From positions 1 through 64,000 of the forward strand of contig JACNJS010000045.1 of assembly GCA_014382445.1 (NCBI GenBank): a stretch of DNA of 64,000 nt, read 5' to 3'. Below, in pieces: positions 52,129-60,903 of this stretch (positions are counted from its first letter, which is position 1; each line of letters begins with the position of its first letter). Source of the stretch: Bacteroidota bacterium (GTDB taxonomy: Bacteria > Bacteroidota > Bacteroidia > Bacteroidales > F082). The translations under genes were made by a program, and so were the position numbers. The notes beneath the pieces are model-generated. The model did not search any database. It saw only the letters and a program-made list of their open reading frames with translations, and was not told where the DNA came from.

Positions 52129-52383
52129 GTGAAAGACACTACAGCCGAAATAGAAAAGAAACAAAGAGAAATTTTTATGGCAAAAAGCCCCGGTGAACGT
52201 TTGGCAATTTGTCTTGAAATGACAGATTTTGCTCATGCACTGGTTGAAAGCGGTATAAAAGCGAAAACCCCAAATATTTCATGTTTTGACTTAAAAGCTG
52301 AGGTTTTTAAACGGTTTTATAAAAATGATTTTGAAGGCGAAGAACTTGAAAGAATTGCGCACTGGTTGAGTACAGTACATTAA
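52129..52383 (+). CDS. Small helical protein paired with the nucleotidyltransferase
   Basis: The 84-residue protein starts at GTG (52129-52131); no ATG precedes the conserved part. It is charged and predicted helical, with SPGERLAICLEMTDFAHALVE and ELERIAHWL as the most regular stretches. I recognise no catalytic site. Small proteins of this pattern recur beside such nucleotidyltransferases in Bacteroidota, so an antitoxin or partner subunit is the best guess. Confidence 0.6.
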   Translation: MKDTTAEIEKKQREIFMAKSPGERLAICLEMTDFAHALVESGIKAKTPNISCFDLKAEVFKRFYKNDFEGEELERIAHWLSTVH

Positions 52384-52447
52384 CAAATTCATGGTATTCG
52401 TTACTCCAAATATTTTGTGTTTGTTTTTATATAAGTCTAAAAATGTA

Positions 52448-52455
52448 TAGCTTTG
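52448..52455 (+). promoter_or_regulatory. -7 box for the S9 peptidase gene
   Basis: TAGCTTTG fits TAnnTTTG, 52 nt before the ATG. A TTTG lies 26 nt upstream of it, slightly too far for the usual 19-21 nt spacing. Confidence 0.45.
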
Positions 52456-52507
52456 CCCATATAATCATAAATGCATTTCTTATTCGTCTATCATAAAAAC
52501 TATTATT

Positions 52508-54433
52508 ATGAACAGAAATTTTTTAATCATCATAACGATGATTGGTATATTTTTGCTGGCCGCAAATTGTACTAACAGAGAAAAAAAGCCAATGACAGCA
52601 AAACAAATTCCGCTGGAAGATTTTTTTAAGAATCCCGAAAAGAGCAGCTATCAGATTTCACCTGATGGTAATTACTACTCTTATATGGCACCCTATGAAA
52701 AACGCATGAACGTTTTTGTTCAGGAAAGAGGTAGCGATGAAGTAATTCAGCTGACTGCCGAGACTGAAAGAAGTGTTTCCGGTTATTTTTGGCCAAACAG
52801 CGAACGCATCCTTTACCTGAAAGACACCGGTGGTGATGAAAATTTTAAGCTTTACGGCATTAATATCGACAGCACCAACCCAATTGCCTACACCGAATTT
52901 GATGGTGTTCGTACACAAATTATTGATGATTTACCGGATATTCCAAATGAGGTTATCATTGGTTTAAACAAACGTAATCCGCAGGTTTTTGACCCATATC
53001 GGCTAAACCTCGAAACCGGTGATATGAAAATTCTTGCCGAAAACCCGGGAAACATTCAGGGATGGATGTTTGACCATGATGGCAAATTACGCGTTGCTTT
53101 TGCAATTGTTGACGGAATTAATGTAAGCTTGCTTTATCGCGAAACCGAAGCTGATGAATGGAAAACTGTGCTTACAACAAGTTTTAAAGATAATGTGAGT
53201 CCCGAATTTTTCACTTTTGATAACAAAAATGTTATTGCCACATCAAACTTAAATCGTGATAAAAGCGTTGTTGTTTTGTTTGACATTGCCAACGGTAAAG
53301 AATTAGAGGTGCTTTACGAAAACCCTGATTATGACGTATCAAGCGTAAGCCATTCGAAGAAAAGGAAGGTTATAACTTCGGCAAATTACACGTCATCCAA
53401 GAGAGAAAAACACTTTTTCGATAAAGAAACCGAGGAGCTCTACAAACGCCTTGAACAGGACCTGGGAGGTTTTGAAATTGCCATTACCGGCCTTAACGAA
53501 AATGAGGATGTTTTTATAATCAGAACCTACAGCGACCGTTCACTTGGGTCGTACTATATATACGACAAAAACGAAGATGTGCTTGAGAAAATTACTGATG
53601 TAAGTCCGTGGATTGACGAAAACAATATGGCTAATGTTTATCCTGTTGAGTATAAATCACGCGATGGCCTTACAATTCATGCATACCTTACATTACCACT
53701 GGGTTATACTCCCGAAACGGCAAAAAATCTTCCAACAATCATAAACCCTCATGGCGGCCCCTGGGCACGTGATGGCTGGGGTTTTAATCCTGAAATTCAG
53801 TTTTTAGCCAACAGAGGTTATGCCGTTTTTCAGATGAACTTCAGAGGCTCAACCGGATATGGTAAAGAATTCTGGGAAGCTTCATTTAAAAAGTGGGGGC
53901 AAGAAATGCAGGACGATATTACCGATGGTACAAATTGGTTAATCGAAAAAGGAATTGCCGACCCTGACAGGATTGCTATTTATGGTGCCAGCTACGGTGG
54001 TTATGCTACATTAATGGGGCTGGTTAAAGAGCCTGAATTATATGCAGCAGGGGTTGATTATGTAGGGGTTTCTAACATGTTTACATTTATGAAAACTGTC
54101 CCTCCATATTGGGAGCCTTTGCTTGCTATGATGTATGAGATGGTTGGAAATCCTGAAGACGACAGCCTGATGTTGCGCGAAGTTTCTCCGGTTTTTCATG
54201 TTGACAAAATCATTGCTCCGCTTTTTATAGCTCAGGGCGCTAACGATCCACGTGTTAACATCGATGAATCGGATCAAATTGTTAAAGCAATGCAAGATCG
54301 TGGCGTAATTGTAGAATATATGGTTAAAGATAACGAGGGCCATGGTTTTCATAATGAAGAAAACAGGTTCGATTTTTACCGTTCCATGGAAGCGTTTTTG
54401 AACGAACAACTAAAAGTAGCAAAGGAGGAATAA
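52508..54433 (+). CDS. S9 family prolyl oligopeptidase-like peptidase
   Basis: The 641-residue protein has an N-terminal signal segment with Cys at the end (LLAANC), possibly a lipoprotein signal though Asn before Cys is unusual. An N-terminal propeller (~40-370) begins with SPDGNYYSYMAP. The catalytic domain has the triad Ser495 (GASYGG), Asp580 (ANDPRVN) and His612 (EGHGF). The family cleaves short peptides or acylaminoacyl ends, here outside the cytoplasm. It is a single gene, convergent with the M1 peptidase. Confidence 0.9.
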   Translation: MNRNFLIIITMIGIFLLAANCTNREKKPMTAKQIPLEDFFKNPEKSSYQISPDGNYYSYMAPYEKRMNVFVQERGSDEVIQLTAETERSVSGYFWPNSERILYLKDTGGDENFKLYGINIDSTNPIAYTEFDGVRTQIIDDLPDIPNEVIIGLNKRNPQVFDPYRLNLETGDMKILAENPGNIQGWMFDHDGKLRVAFAIVDGINVSLLYRETEADEWKTVLTTSFKDNVSPEFFTFDNKNVIATSNLNRDKSVVVLFDIANGKELEVLYENPDYDVSSVSHSKKRKVITSANYTSSKREKHFFDKETEELYKRLEQDLGGFEIAITGLNENEDVFIIRTYSDRSLGSYYIYDKNEDVLEKITDVSPWIDENNMANVYPVEYKSRDGLTIHAYLTLPLGYTPETAKNLPTIINPHGGPWARDGWGFNPEIQFLANRGYAVFQMNFRGSTGYGKEFWEASFKKWGQEMQDDITDGTNWLIEKGIADPDRIAIYGASYGGYATLMGLVKEPELYAAGVDYVGVSNMFTFMKTVPPYWEPLLAMMYEMVGNPEDDSLMLREVSPVFHVDKIIAPLFIAQGANDPRVNIDESDQIVKAMQDRGVIVEYMVKDNEGHGFHNEENRFDFYRSMEAFLNEQLKVAKEE

Positions 54434-54487
54434 TACCTCTGCTTTGAGATGAAAGAGGCCCCAAGGGACGGGGAATATGACCCAAGA

Positions 54488-54511
54488 GATCCTTCGCATT
54501 TGCTCAGGATC
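54488..54511. repeat. Short dispersed-repeat-like hairpin
   Basis: GATCCT (54488-54493) and AGGATC (54506-54511) form a 6-bp stem around TCGCATTTGCTC. GATCCTTCG...CTCAGGATC units are common dispersed intergenic sequences in several bacterial groups. The surrounding gap (54434-54551) is less AT-rich than its neighbours and separates two convergent genes. Confidence 0.35.
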
Positions 54512-54551
54512 AGTTCGGCTAATTAATTCCAGTTCACTATCGTTCATGGAA

Positions 54552-56543
54552 TCAATGCCTCACTGATTTAACAAACTTTTTGGTAACAGTATTACTTCCG
54601 TTAGAAACAGAAATAAAGTAAACTCCGCTTCGCAAACCGGAGGCGTTAAATTCAAAACAGTTTTCGGTTGTTTCTGCCGTAAAAATTTGCTGACCCCCAA
54701 TATTGGTGATATCAATAATGCGTGGAATAGAGTCTGTGTTTAAGAAATAAACATTTAGCTTGCTTTTAACAGGATTGGGACCGAGAGTAAAATACAATGG
54801 GGACATTGGAACTTCTTCAACAAGTGAAATACTGATAACTTCCTCCATTGTCCATTGCTCAGGATCCACATCAACATGGTTAACTTTTTTGTTAAACGCC
54901 ATCGAAAATACATTTAGGTTTTCCGTTTGCCTGAACTGAACTAAAGTATCGGTACCATCGGTAAAACGCAACCTGAAATCAAGTAACATATCATACATGG
55001 TAGTATGCACTGAAGAGGTTGATTGCGTAGAGCTTAAATAGAATGTATTCTGCTCATCAGTCCAATACTTAAAGTTATACAACGGGTATCCCTGTCCGTA
55101 ATACCATTGATCGAAAAACTGACCGAAGTCCATACCAGTTATGTCTTCAGCAATTTCCTTAAAATCTTCGCCTGTTGCGGTGCTTCCTCCAAAATTTGTT
55201 TGAAAGGATTTTAGAACGTCAAAAAAAGCATCGTCATTCTGAATTTCGTGCCTTAACATATGAATAATCGCGGCTCCTTTATCATAAGACAGCCTACCGG
55301 AAAATATCCTCCATTCATTCCCAGGATAAATTTCATCCAAAGGAATATATATACTTCCATCAGGAAAGGACATTGCATTATTTTGGGCTTTACTGATAAA
55401 AGCTTTTCCTGCTTCCCAGCCAAATATAAATTCATTTGCAAGATAATCTGAATAAGTTGCAAACCCTTCATTTATCCATATATCACTCCATGTAGCGCAT
55501 GTAACGTTATCGCCAAACCACATGTGACCAAGCTCGTGCGCTATTAGATGGAAACTAAAGTTACCCATGGTTGACATTGTTTGGTGTTCCATGCCTCCGC
55601 CAAGTTGCGTTTCGCAATGTCCGTATTTCTCTTCATAAAAAGGGTATAGTGTATACAAATCGCAGTATAGCTCCATAATTTCAATGGTACTATCGAGTGG
55701 ATCTTTTTTTATTTCAAGATTACCCGGAGCGTTATAAATAAAGTTTTGTATTAAAATTGAGTCGCCTTCCATTTCGGTGGGATAGGCGTAGTTGCTATAA
55801 TCCTGGTAATCGGCAACCGCAAATGAAATAAGGTAATAGTCGATCGGATATTTTGTTTTCCACTCATATCTTAATTTATCATTTCCTAATTCAACAACGT
55901 TTGTTAACAAGCCCTGTGAACCAACCATATTTGATGATGACGTTGTTAAAAAAACCCAGGCCGAATCGGCCTTGTCTTGCAGATCTTGCTTAACAGGAAA
56001 CCAATATTTTGCACTAAAGGGTTCCGACAATGTCCAGGTTACATTTTTTTGCCAGGCCGCCGATGAATCATTTGTTACTCCTGAAAAAAAACCACTGGTA
56101 GGAGGTTTTCCGTGATAATAAATTTGTGTCGAAATGCTTGCTCCTGTTGACACTTCTATAACCGGAACCAGCACATTATCCCCTTCACGATAGTAGTTTG
56201 TGTATTCTGTTCCGTTGAATAATATACTATCTATCTGATGTTCCGGAATTAGCTCAAAAGCAAATGTATCGAGTGGCACTATTGCGGTGCAGTTAATTAT
56301 CACATTTCCTTCAACGAAAGTTGTTGTGTCGCTTACCTCAATATCAATGATGTATGAAGACACATTATAATCAAACAAATATTCACTTTGCCAATTATAA
56401 TCGGGATTAAAATTTATCTTTTCAACTACAGTACTGGCATGTGAACATTTTCCTTCGATATTAAAGTCTTCGTTCCACTGCGCTCCTGCCAATATTGCAG
56501 AAACAAGAAAAATAAACAATGTTGCTATGCGTTTCATAATCAC
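54552..56543 (-). CDS. M1 family aminopeptidase with type IX secretion C-terminal domain
   Basis: The 663-residue protein has a signal peptide (1-21, LAGAQ). The M1 gluzincin core has the exopeptidase motif GGGMEH (315-320) and zinc site HELGH (336-340) with Glu359 in INEGFATY. Residues ~585-663 are a type A T9SS sorting domain (LGPNPVKSKLNVYF, ISGVYFISV-like end, KKFVKS), so it should cross the outer membrane by the type IX system and be released or anchored. It is shorter than full M1 enzymes, lacking the large C-terminal helical domain. Alternative start at 56537. Confidence 0.92.
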   Translation of the reverse strand: MIMKRIATLFIFLVSAILAGAQWNEDFNIEGKCSHASTVVEKINFNPDYNWQSEYLFDYNVSSYIIDIEVSDTTTFVEGNVIINCTAIVPLDTFAFELIPEHQIDSILFNGTEYTNYYREGDNVLVPVIEVSTGASISTQIYYHGKPPTSGFFSGVTNDSSAAWQKNVTWTLSEPFSAKYWFPVKQDLQDKADSAWVFLTTSSSNMVGSQGLLTNVVELGNDKLRYEWKTKYPIDYYLISFAVADYQDYSNYAYPTEMEGDSILIQNFIYNAPGNLEIKKDPLDSTIEIMELYCDLYTLYPFYEEKYGHCETQLGGGMEHQTMSTMGNFSFHLIAHELGHMWFGDNVTCATWSDIWINEGFATYSDYLANEFIFGWEAGKAFISKAQNNAMSFPDGSIYIPLDEIYPGNEWRIFSGRLSYDKGAAIIHMLRHEIQNDDAFFDVLKSFQTNFGGSTATGEDFKEIAEDITGMDFGQFFDQWYYGQGYPLYNFKYWTDEQNTFYLSSTQSTSSVHTTMYDMLLDFRLRFTDGTDTLVQFRQTENLNVFSMAFNKKVNHVDVDPEQWTMEEVISISLVEEVPMSPLYFTLGPNPVKSKLNVYFLNTDSIPRIIDITNIGGQQIFTAETTENCFEFNASGLRSGVYFISVSNGSNTVTKKFVKSVRH

Positions 56544-56613
56544 ATATTTTTTAATGACGTACTATTTAAATATAGCGCAATATGCTCATTGTGCCTTTCA
56601 GCCGTTGAATTTA

Positions 56614-56621
56614 TATCTTTG
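56614..56621 (+). promoter_or_regulatory. -7 box for the DUF4175-ybeY-mnmG run
   Basis: TATCTTTG fits TAnnTTTG, 47 nt before the ATG at 56669. ATTG about 22 nt upstream approximates the -33 element. Confidence 0.5.
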
Positions 56622-56668
56622 CCAAATGTAATGATTAAAAAGACAAATTAGGAAACGTTAAAGTTGCC

Positions 56669-59600
56669 ATGAACACAGCATATGACATATTAATATCAAA
56701 ACTTAACAAATTCATACGAAAGTATTATAAGAATTTGATAATTAAGGGGGCGATGCTCAGTTTTGGCCTAATCGTTATCTTGTTTATGCTTATTAGTTTT
56801 TTTGAATATTTCTCGTGGTCAGATATGCTAACCCGAACTATAATTTTTTATTTATTTGTTGTTTCCGTCCTAATTATTTTGGTTTATTATGTAACTATTC
56901 CTTCGTTAAAACTAATTAAACTTGGCAAGGTAATTTCATATGAAGATGCAGCCAAAATTATAGGAGATCATTTTTCGGAGGTTAACGACAAACTATTAAA
57001 CACGCTCCAATTACACAATTCAGGTGATACTTCTAATATAGAATTGCTGTTGGCTAGCATTGAGCAAAAATCGGCAGCCCTCAACCCTATTCCTTTCAGA
57101 AATGCCGTTAAATATAGTACCAACTTTAAGTATTTTAAATTTATAATTCCTCCTGCTATATTTCTGTTATTAATTTTTGTGATTACTCCCGAATTTATTG
57201 CGGATCCTGTAGATCGAATTATAAATCATAATACATATTTCAGCAAACCTCTGCCCTATTCCATTGAACTGTTAAATAAGGATCTTACTTGTGCTCAATA
57301 TGAAAATTACAGTATAAAAGTTATGATGCGAGGTGAAACGGTTCCGTCAAAAATATGGATAAGTGCCGGAGGTTTCAAATACCGAATGGTTGAAATTAAG
57401 CCAGGGGAGTTTGAATATGTTTTTAAAAACCTGCTTTCTGATGTTTATTTCACAATTGTTACCACTGAATATATTAGCCCGCAATACCTGTTAAAAATAT
57501 ATCCACAACCCGTTATATTTAACTTTGATGTGTTGCTTAAATATCCTTTTTATCTGCAAAAGCAGGATGAGAAAATAGAAAATACAGGCGATCTGGTTGT
57601 TCCTGAAAACACAACAATAATGTGGGATTTTTTTACCCGTGACACAAAAAAAGTTCTTTTTATTACTAACGACAGTACAATTACACTATTCGTTTTGGGA
57701 AGTAATGTTTTTAAGCATTCTTTAACGGCAATACATGATTTTAGCTACACATTGGTAGCCATTAATCAATATATGCAAAGTGCGGACTCAATGCTTTTTA
57801 ATGTACAGGTTATTGCTGACGAATATCCTACGATAAATGTAGATGAATACAAAGACGAATCGATCTATGGTGTTGTTAATTTTAGCGGAACGGTGGAAGA
57901 TGATCATGGGTTTTCAGGTCTTTACTTTTTTTATCGCAAGGACAGTATCCCCGGTGCTTCCTGGAAAAGGGAGCAGATTGATGTTGAGCGCAATATTACG
58001 CGACAGCATTTTGACGATGGGCTAACAGCTTCAGATTTTAATCTTGCTCCAGGAGATGCGATTAGCTATTATTTTGAAATTCGGGACAATGATGCTGTTA
58101 ATGGATTTAAGAGTGCAAAATCAGAGATGTACTATTTCAAATTACCCGAGGCTTCGGTGCTGGAAAAGAAGATTGAGAACAGCTCAAATGAAATGAAAAA
58201 CAAATTAAAAGAATCTATAAGCGAAATTGATGAGCTGAATCGTCAGATTGAAGAAACAAAGCTTAGTTTATTTGAAAAAAAAGAGATGGGCTGGGCTGAT
58301 AAACAAGTTCTTGATGACATTCTTAAAAAGGAAGAAAATATTAAAGCGCAGATTGAACAATTAAAAAAATTGAATGAGGAAATAAAAGAACTTGAAGACC
58401 TGCTTAAGAAAAAACTAAGCCCCGAACTTCTTGAGAAACTAAAGCAATTAGAAGAACTTTTTAATGAGCTCATTAAAGAGGAGCTTGAAAAACTAAAAGA
58501 AAATCTTAAAAAAGATAATATCAGTGAGTTTCTTGAGAAAATGAAACAGCAAAATGAGGAACTTAAGAGTGACCTTGAGCAAAATCTTGAGCTATATAAA
58601 CAGCTTGAATATGAAAAACTGATTCAAGAGGCTATTGATGAGCTAAACAGGCTGGCCGAAGAACAAAAGAAGTTGGCCGAACAAACTGCTAACAAAGAAG
58701 TTGCAAAAGAAGAGTCGATAGATAAACAAAATGATGTTCAGGAAAAGTTTTCTGATTTAATGGAAAAGCTTGAAAATGCCGACAAATTAAATAAAGAACT
58801 CGAAGACCCATACAATATGGAAACTGACACGGCAACAGCTAATGATATTAATGAACAAATGGAAGAGGCCGGAAATAACCTTGAGAAAGGCAAGAGGAAC
58901 AAGGCATCGGAAAATCAGGAAAAAGCAGGTCAAAAAATGAAAGATATGGCAGATGGTCTGTCGCTAATGATGGAGGCCGCTATGGAGGCCCGCATGGGCG
59001 AAGATATTGAACAAATAAAAAACATGCTTGATAATTTATTGGACATAAGTTTTGCGCAAGAAGGTCTTATTAATGATCTTCATAGTACATCAAAAAATGA
59101 CCCGAAAAACGCTGATATTCGAGAGCAGCAAAAAGGCCTTAAGGATGATTTTGAAATAATACAAGATTCATTAATTAGCATGAGTAAGCGGCAGGCTGCT
59201 ATAAAGCCATTTGTTTTAAAAGAATGTGGGAAAATTAATAATCATATAGAAAAGGCGCTGTTGATGCTGCAGGAGCAAAATAAAGGAACGGCCTCGGGTG
59301 ATCAGCAATATGCAATGACATCCATGAACAACCTGTCGTTGATGCTTGCCGAATCTCTCGAACAAATGAAGCAGTCAATGCAAATGTCGGGCGGCAAAAA
59401 AGGTAGCAGCAGGTGTAAGAATCCTGGCAAAGGCAACTCGCCTTCAATGTCAGAAATAATGAATCAGCAAAAGGGTCTAAATCAGGGAATAAAAGGGAAA
59501 TCGGAGAAAAATGGATTAAATGGCAGTGTGGGATTGAACAGTAAAAGCGAAGAGCTTGCCAGGATGGCTGCGGCACAAGGCGAAATAAGAAGAATGTTAC

Positions 59601-59971
59601 AGGATTTCATAGAGCAGCTTGAGAGTGAGGGAGGAAACGGTAACGCTCTCAATAAAGTTGTTGAGGAAATGAAAAAATCAGAGGAAGATATTATTAACAG
59701 ACGGTTGTCGTTGGAAACTTTAGAGCGCCAAAAAAACATTGAAACTAGGTTGCTTAAATCGCAGAAAGCTTTGCAGGAAAGAGAAAAGGAGAAGAAGAGA
59801 GAATCAACAGAGGGTAAAAACCGAAAAACTGGTAACCTAAATAATAAAATTGAGTATAAGCCAATAAATACTAAACAAGAGGAAATATTAATTACTGTTC
59901 CTCTTGAGGTTTCGCCATATTACAGAAACCTGCTTAAGAAGTATTTATACAAACTTGAAAAAGAAAAATAA
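56669..59971 (+). CDS. DUF4175-like membrane protein with long coiled coil
   Basis: The 1100-residue protein has two adjacent membrane segments (~25-50, ~60-80) and a third (~155-175). A periplasmic part to ~500 has beta-rich Ig-like stretches. Residues ~500-690 and ~700-1090 are long Lys/Glu-rich coiled coils, then Met/Gln-rich helices (MKQSMQMSGGKKG). This is the pattern of DUF4175-family proteins of Bacteroidota, whose function is untested; the N-terminal half is reminiscent of proteins encoded near BatA/MoxR operons. Start and overlap with the next gene (1 nt gap) fit co-transcription. Confidence 0.75.
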   Translation: MNTAYDILISKLNKFIRKYYKNLIIKGAMLSFGLIVILFMLISFFEYFSWSDMLTRTIIFYLFVVSVLIILVYYVTIPSLKLIKLGKVISYEDAAKIIGDHFSEVNDKLLNTLQLHNSGDTSNIELLLASIEQKSAALNPIPFRNAVKYSTNFKYFKFIIPPAIFLLLIFVITPEFIADPVDRIINHNTYFSKPLPYSIELLNKDLTCAQYENYSIKVMMRGETVPSKIWISAGGFKYRMVEIKPGEFEYVFKNLLSDVYFTIVTTEYISPQYLLKIYPQPVIFNFDVLLKYPFYLQKQDEKIENTGDLVVPENTTIMWDFFTRDTKKVLFITNDSTITLFVLGSNVFKHSLTAIHDFSYTLVAINQYMQSADSMLFNVQVIADEYPTINVDEYKDESIYGVVNFSGTVEDDHGFSGLYFFYRKDSIPGASWKREQIDVERNITRQHFDDGLTASDFNLAPGDAISYYFEIRDNDAVNGFKSAKSEMYYFKLPEASVLEKKIENSSNEMKNKLKESISEIDELNRQIEETKLSLFEKKEMGWADKQVLDDILKKEENIKAQIEQLKKLNEEIKELEDLLKKKLSPELLEKLKQLEELFNELIKEELEKLKENLKKDNISEFLEKMKQQNEELKSDLEQNLELYKQLEYEKLIQEAIDELNRLAEEQKKLAEQTANKEVAKEESIDKQNDVQEKFSDLMEKLENADKLNKELEDPYNMETDTATANDINEQMEEAGNNLEKGKRNKASENQEKAGQKMKDMADGLSLMMEAAMEARMGEDIEQIKNMLDNLLDISFAQEGLINDLHSTSKNDPKNADIREQQKGLKDDFEIIQDSLISMSKRQAAIKPFVLKECGKINNHIEKALLMLQEQNKGTASGDQQYAMTSMNNLSLMLAESLEQMKQSMQMSGGKKGSSRCKNPGKGNSPSMSEIMNQQKGLNQGIKGKSEKNGLNGSVGLNSKSEELARMAAAQGEIRRMLQDFIEQLESEGGNGNALNKVVEEMKKSEEDIINRRLSLETLERQKNIETRLLKSQKALQEREKEKKRESTEGKNRKTGNLNNKIEYKPINTKQEEILITVPLEVSPYYRNLLKKYLYKLEKEK

Positions 59972-59972
59972 G

Positions 59973-60458
59973 ATGGTAAATAATAATCAATCGGTTTCAA
60001 TTAAGCCAAAACCCGAATCCATTAGAGATATTGAACTTTTCGTTGATACTATTTGCGACCAGCTGTTTATTAACGACACATATTATGGAAATATCCTTAT
60101 ATCGCTAACTGAATTATTTAATTATTTACTCGCAAATAATCAAATCCATAATATAAATATTGCTTATAATTCTGATTATAAAAGCATTGTTATTTCGTTT
60201 CAACGTGTTGACTATCTGATAATTAAGGCTCTTTCGAAAGCAATTTCTTCAAATGAAATTATTCATCAGGATTGCGATAAAAATATCTTTCTTATTCACT
60301 CTTTGGTCGACAACATTACATTCGACAGCAAGGATACTCTTTCATTTGAGTTTGATATTAGCGCTCTTCATAATGAAATTTATAATAAGCGATCGGCTTT
60401 ATTAAAAAAATATTTCACTAAACAAACCAACGAAAAGGTAACAAAGGAAAATGATTAG
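59973..60458 (+). CDS. HATPase-like (anti-sigma factor-type) protein, degenerate
   Basis: The likely start is the ATG at 59973, one base after the previous stop, giving 161 residues; a longer frame from 59904 lies inside the DUF4175 gene. The fold pattern resembles RsbW-type GHKL ATPases: the N-box ExxN survives in LTELFNYLLANN, and KNIFLIHSLVDNITF matches the last helix, but the glycines of the G-boxes are missing. ATP binding may therefore be lost. It overlaps ybeY by 8 nt. Confidence 0.68.
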   Translation: MVNNNQSVSIKPKPESIRDIELFVDTICDQLFINDTYYGNILISLTELFNYLLANNQIHNINIAYNSDYKSIVISFQRVDYLIIKALSKAISSNEIIHQDCDKNIFLIHSLVDNITFDSKDTLSFEFDISALHNEIYNKRSALLKKYFTKQTNEKVTKEND

Positions 60459-60870
60459 CTTTACTTCCCTCCTACCTAACAACACCGAAAATTTGAAAGA
60501 GTCTCTTTACAAAAACTGGCTCAAAACTGTTATTATTAAAGAAGGGAAAAAAACGGGTGATGTTCAATACATTTTTTGTGACGATTCTCATCTGTTAGAA
60601 ATTAACAAATTATTCCTTAATCACCATGAACTAACTGATATCATTACTTTTTCAACAACAGCTAACGCCAATATTATTTCTGGCGAAATTTACATTAGTC
60701 TTGATCGGGTAAAAGAAAATTCAAAAACACAATCTGTTTCTTTTGAAGAAGAGCTTGGCCGGGTAATGGTACATGGCATACTTCATCTCATCGGCTATAA
60801 CGATCACTCTGATTCTGATAAAAAATTAATGCGAAGCAAAGAGTATTATTATTTACATTTGCACCGTTAA
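60451..60870 (+). CDS. ybeY: Endoribonuclease YbeY
   Basis: This 139-residue protein has the zinc site HGILHLIGYNDH, with His108, His112 and His118 in the H-x3-H-x5-H spacing of YbeY. YIFCDDSHLLEINKLFLNHHELTDIITF is the typical N-terminal half (positions ~40-67, only its ends quoted as FCDDS and TDIITF matter). It matures 16S rRNA and helps ribosome quality control. It is followed after 10 nt by a parS site and then mnmG. Confidence 0.93.
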   Translation: MISFTSLLPNNTENLKESLYKNWLKTVIIKEGKKTGDVQYIFCDDSHLLEINKLFLNHHELTDIITFSTTANANIISGEIYISLDRVKENSKTQSVSFEEELGRVMVHGILHLIGYNDHSDSDKKLMRSKEYYYLHLHR

Positions 60871-60880
60871 TTTTCCCGAT

Positions 60881-60896
60881 TGTTCCACGTGAAACA
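60881..60896 (+). promoter_or_regulatory. parS site 1 (ParB binding)
   Basis: TGTTCCACGTGAAACA is an exact match to the conserved 16-bp parS sequence recognised by ParB/Spo0J, identical to a form known from Bacillus subtilis. It lies between ybeY and mnmG, 8 bp before the mnmG ATG. The same 16-mer occurs in the opposite orientation at 62777-62792. parS sites cluster near the replication origin. Confidence 0.88.
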
Positions 60897-60903
60897 AAAC
60901 ACC

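Noticed and set aside
54434-54551. Insertion sequence remnant between the two peptidase genes
   Set aside because: Only a 6-bp hairpin is present, with no terminal repeats or transposase fragment.
59904-59972. Upstream extension of the HATPase-like gene
   Set aside because: The extension lies wholly inside the DUF4175 gene; the ATG at 59973 directly after that stop gives the natural start.
60880-60903. TTG start of mnmG giving eight extra residues
   Set aside because: Those codons are the parS site, and the ATG at 60904 gives the canonical MnmG N-terminus.
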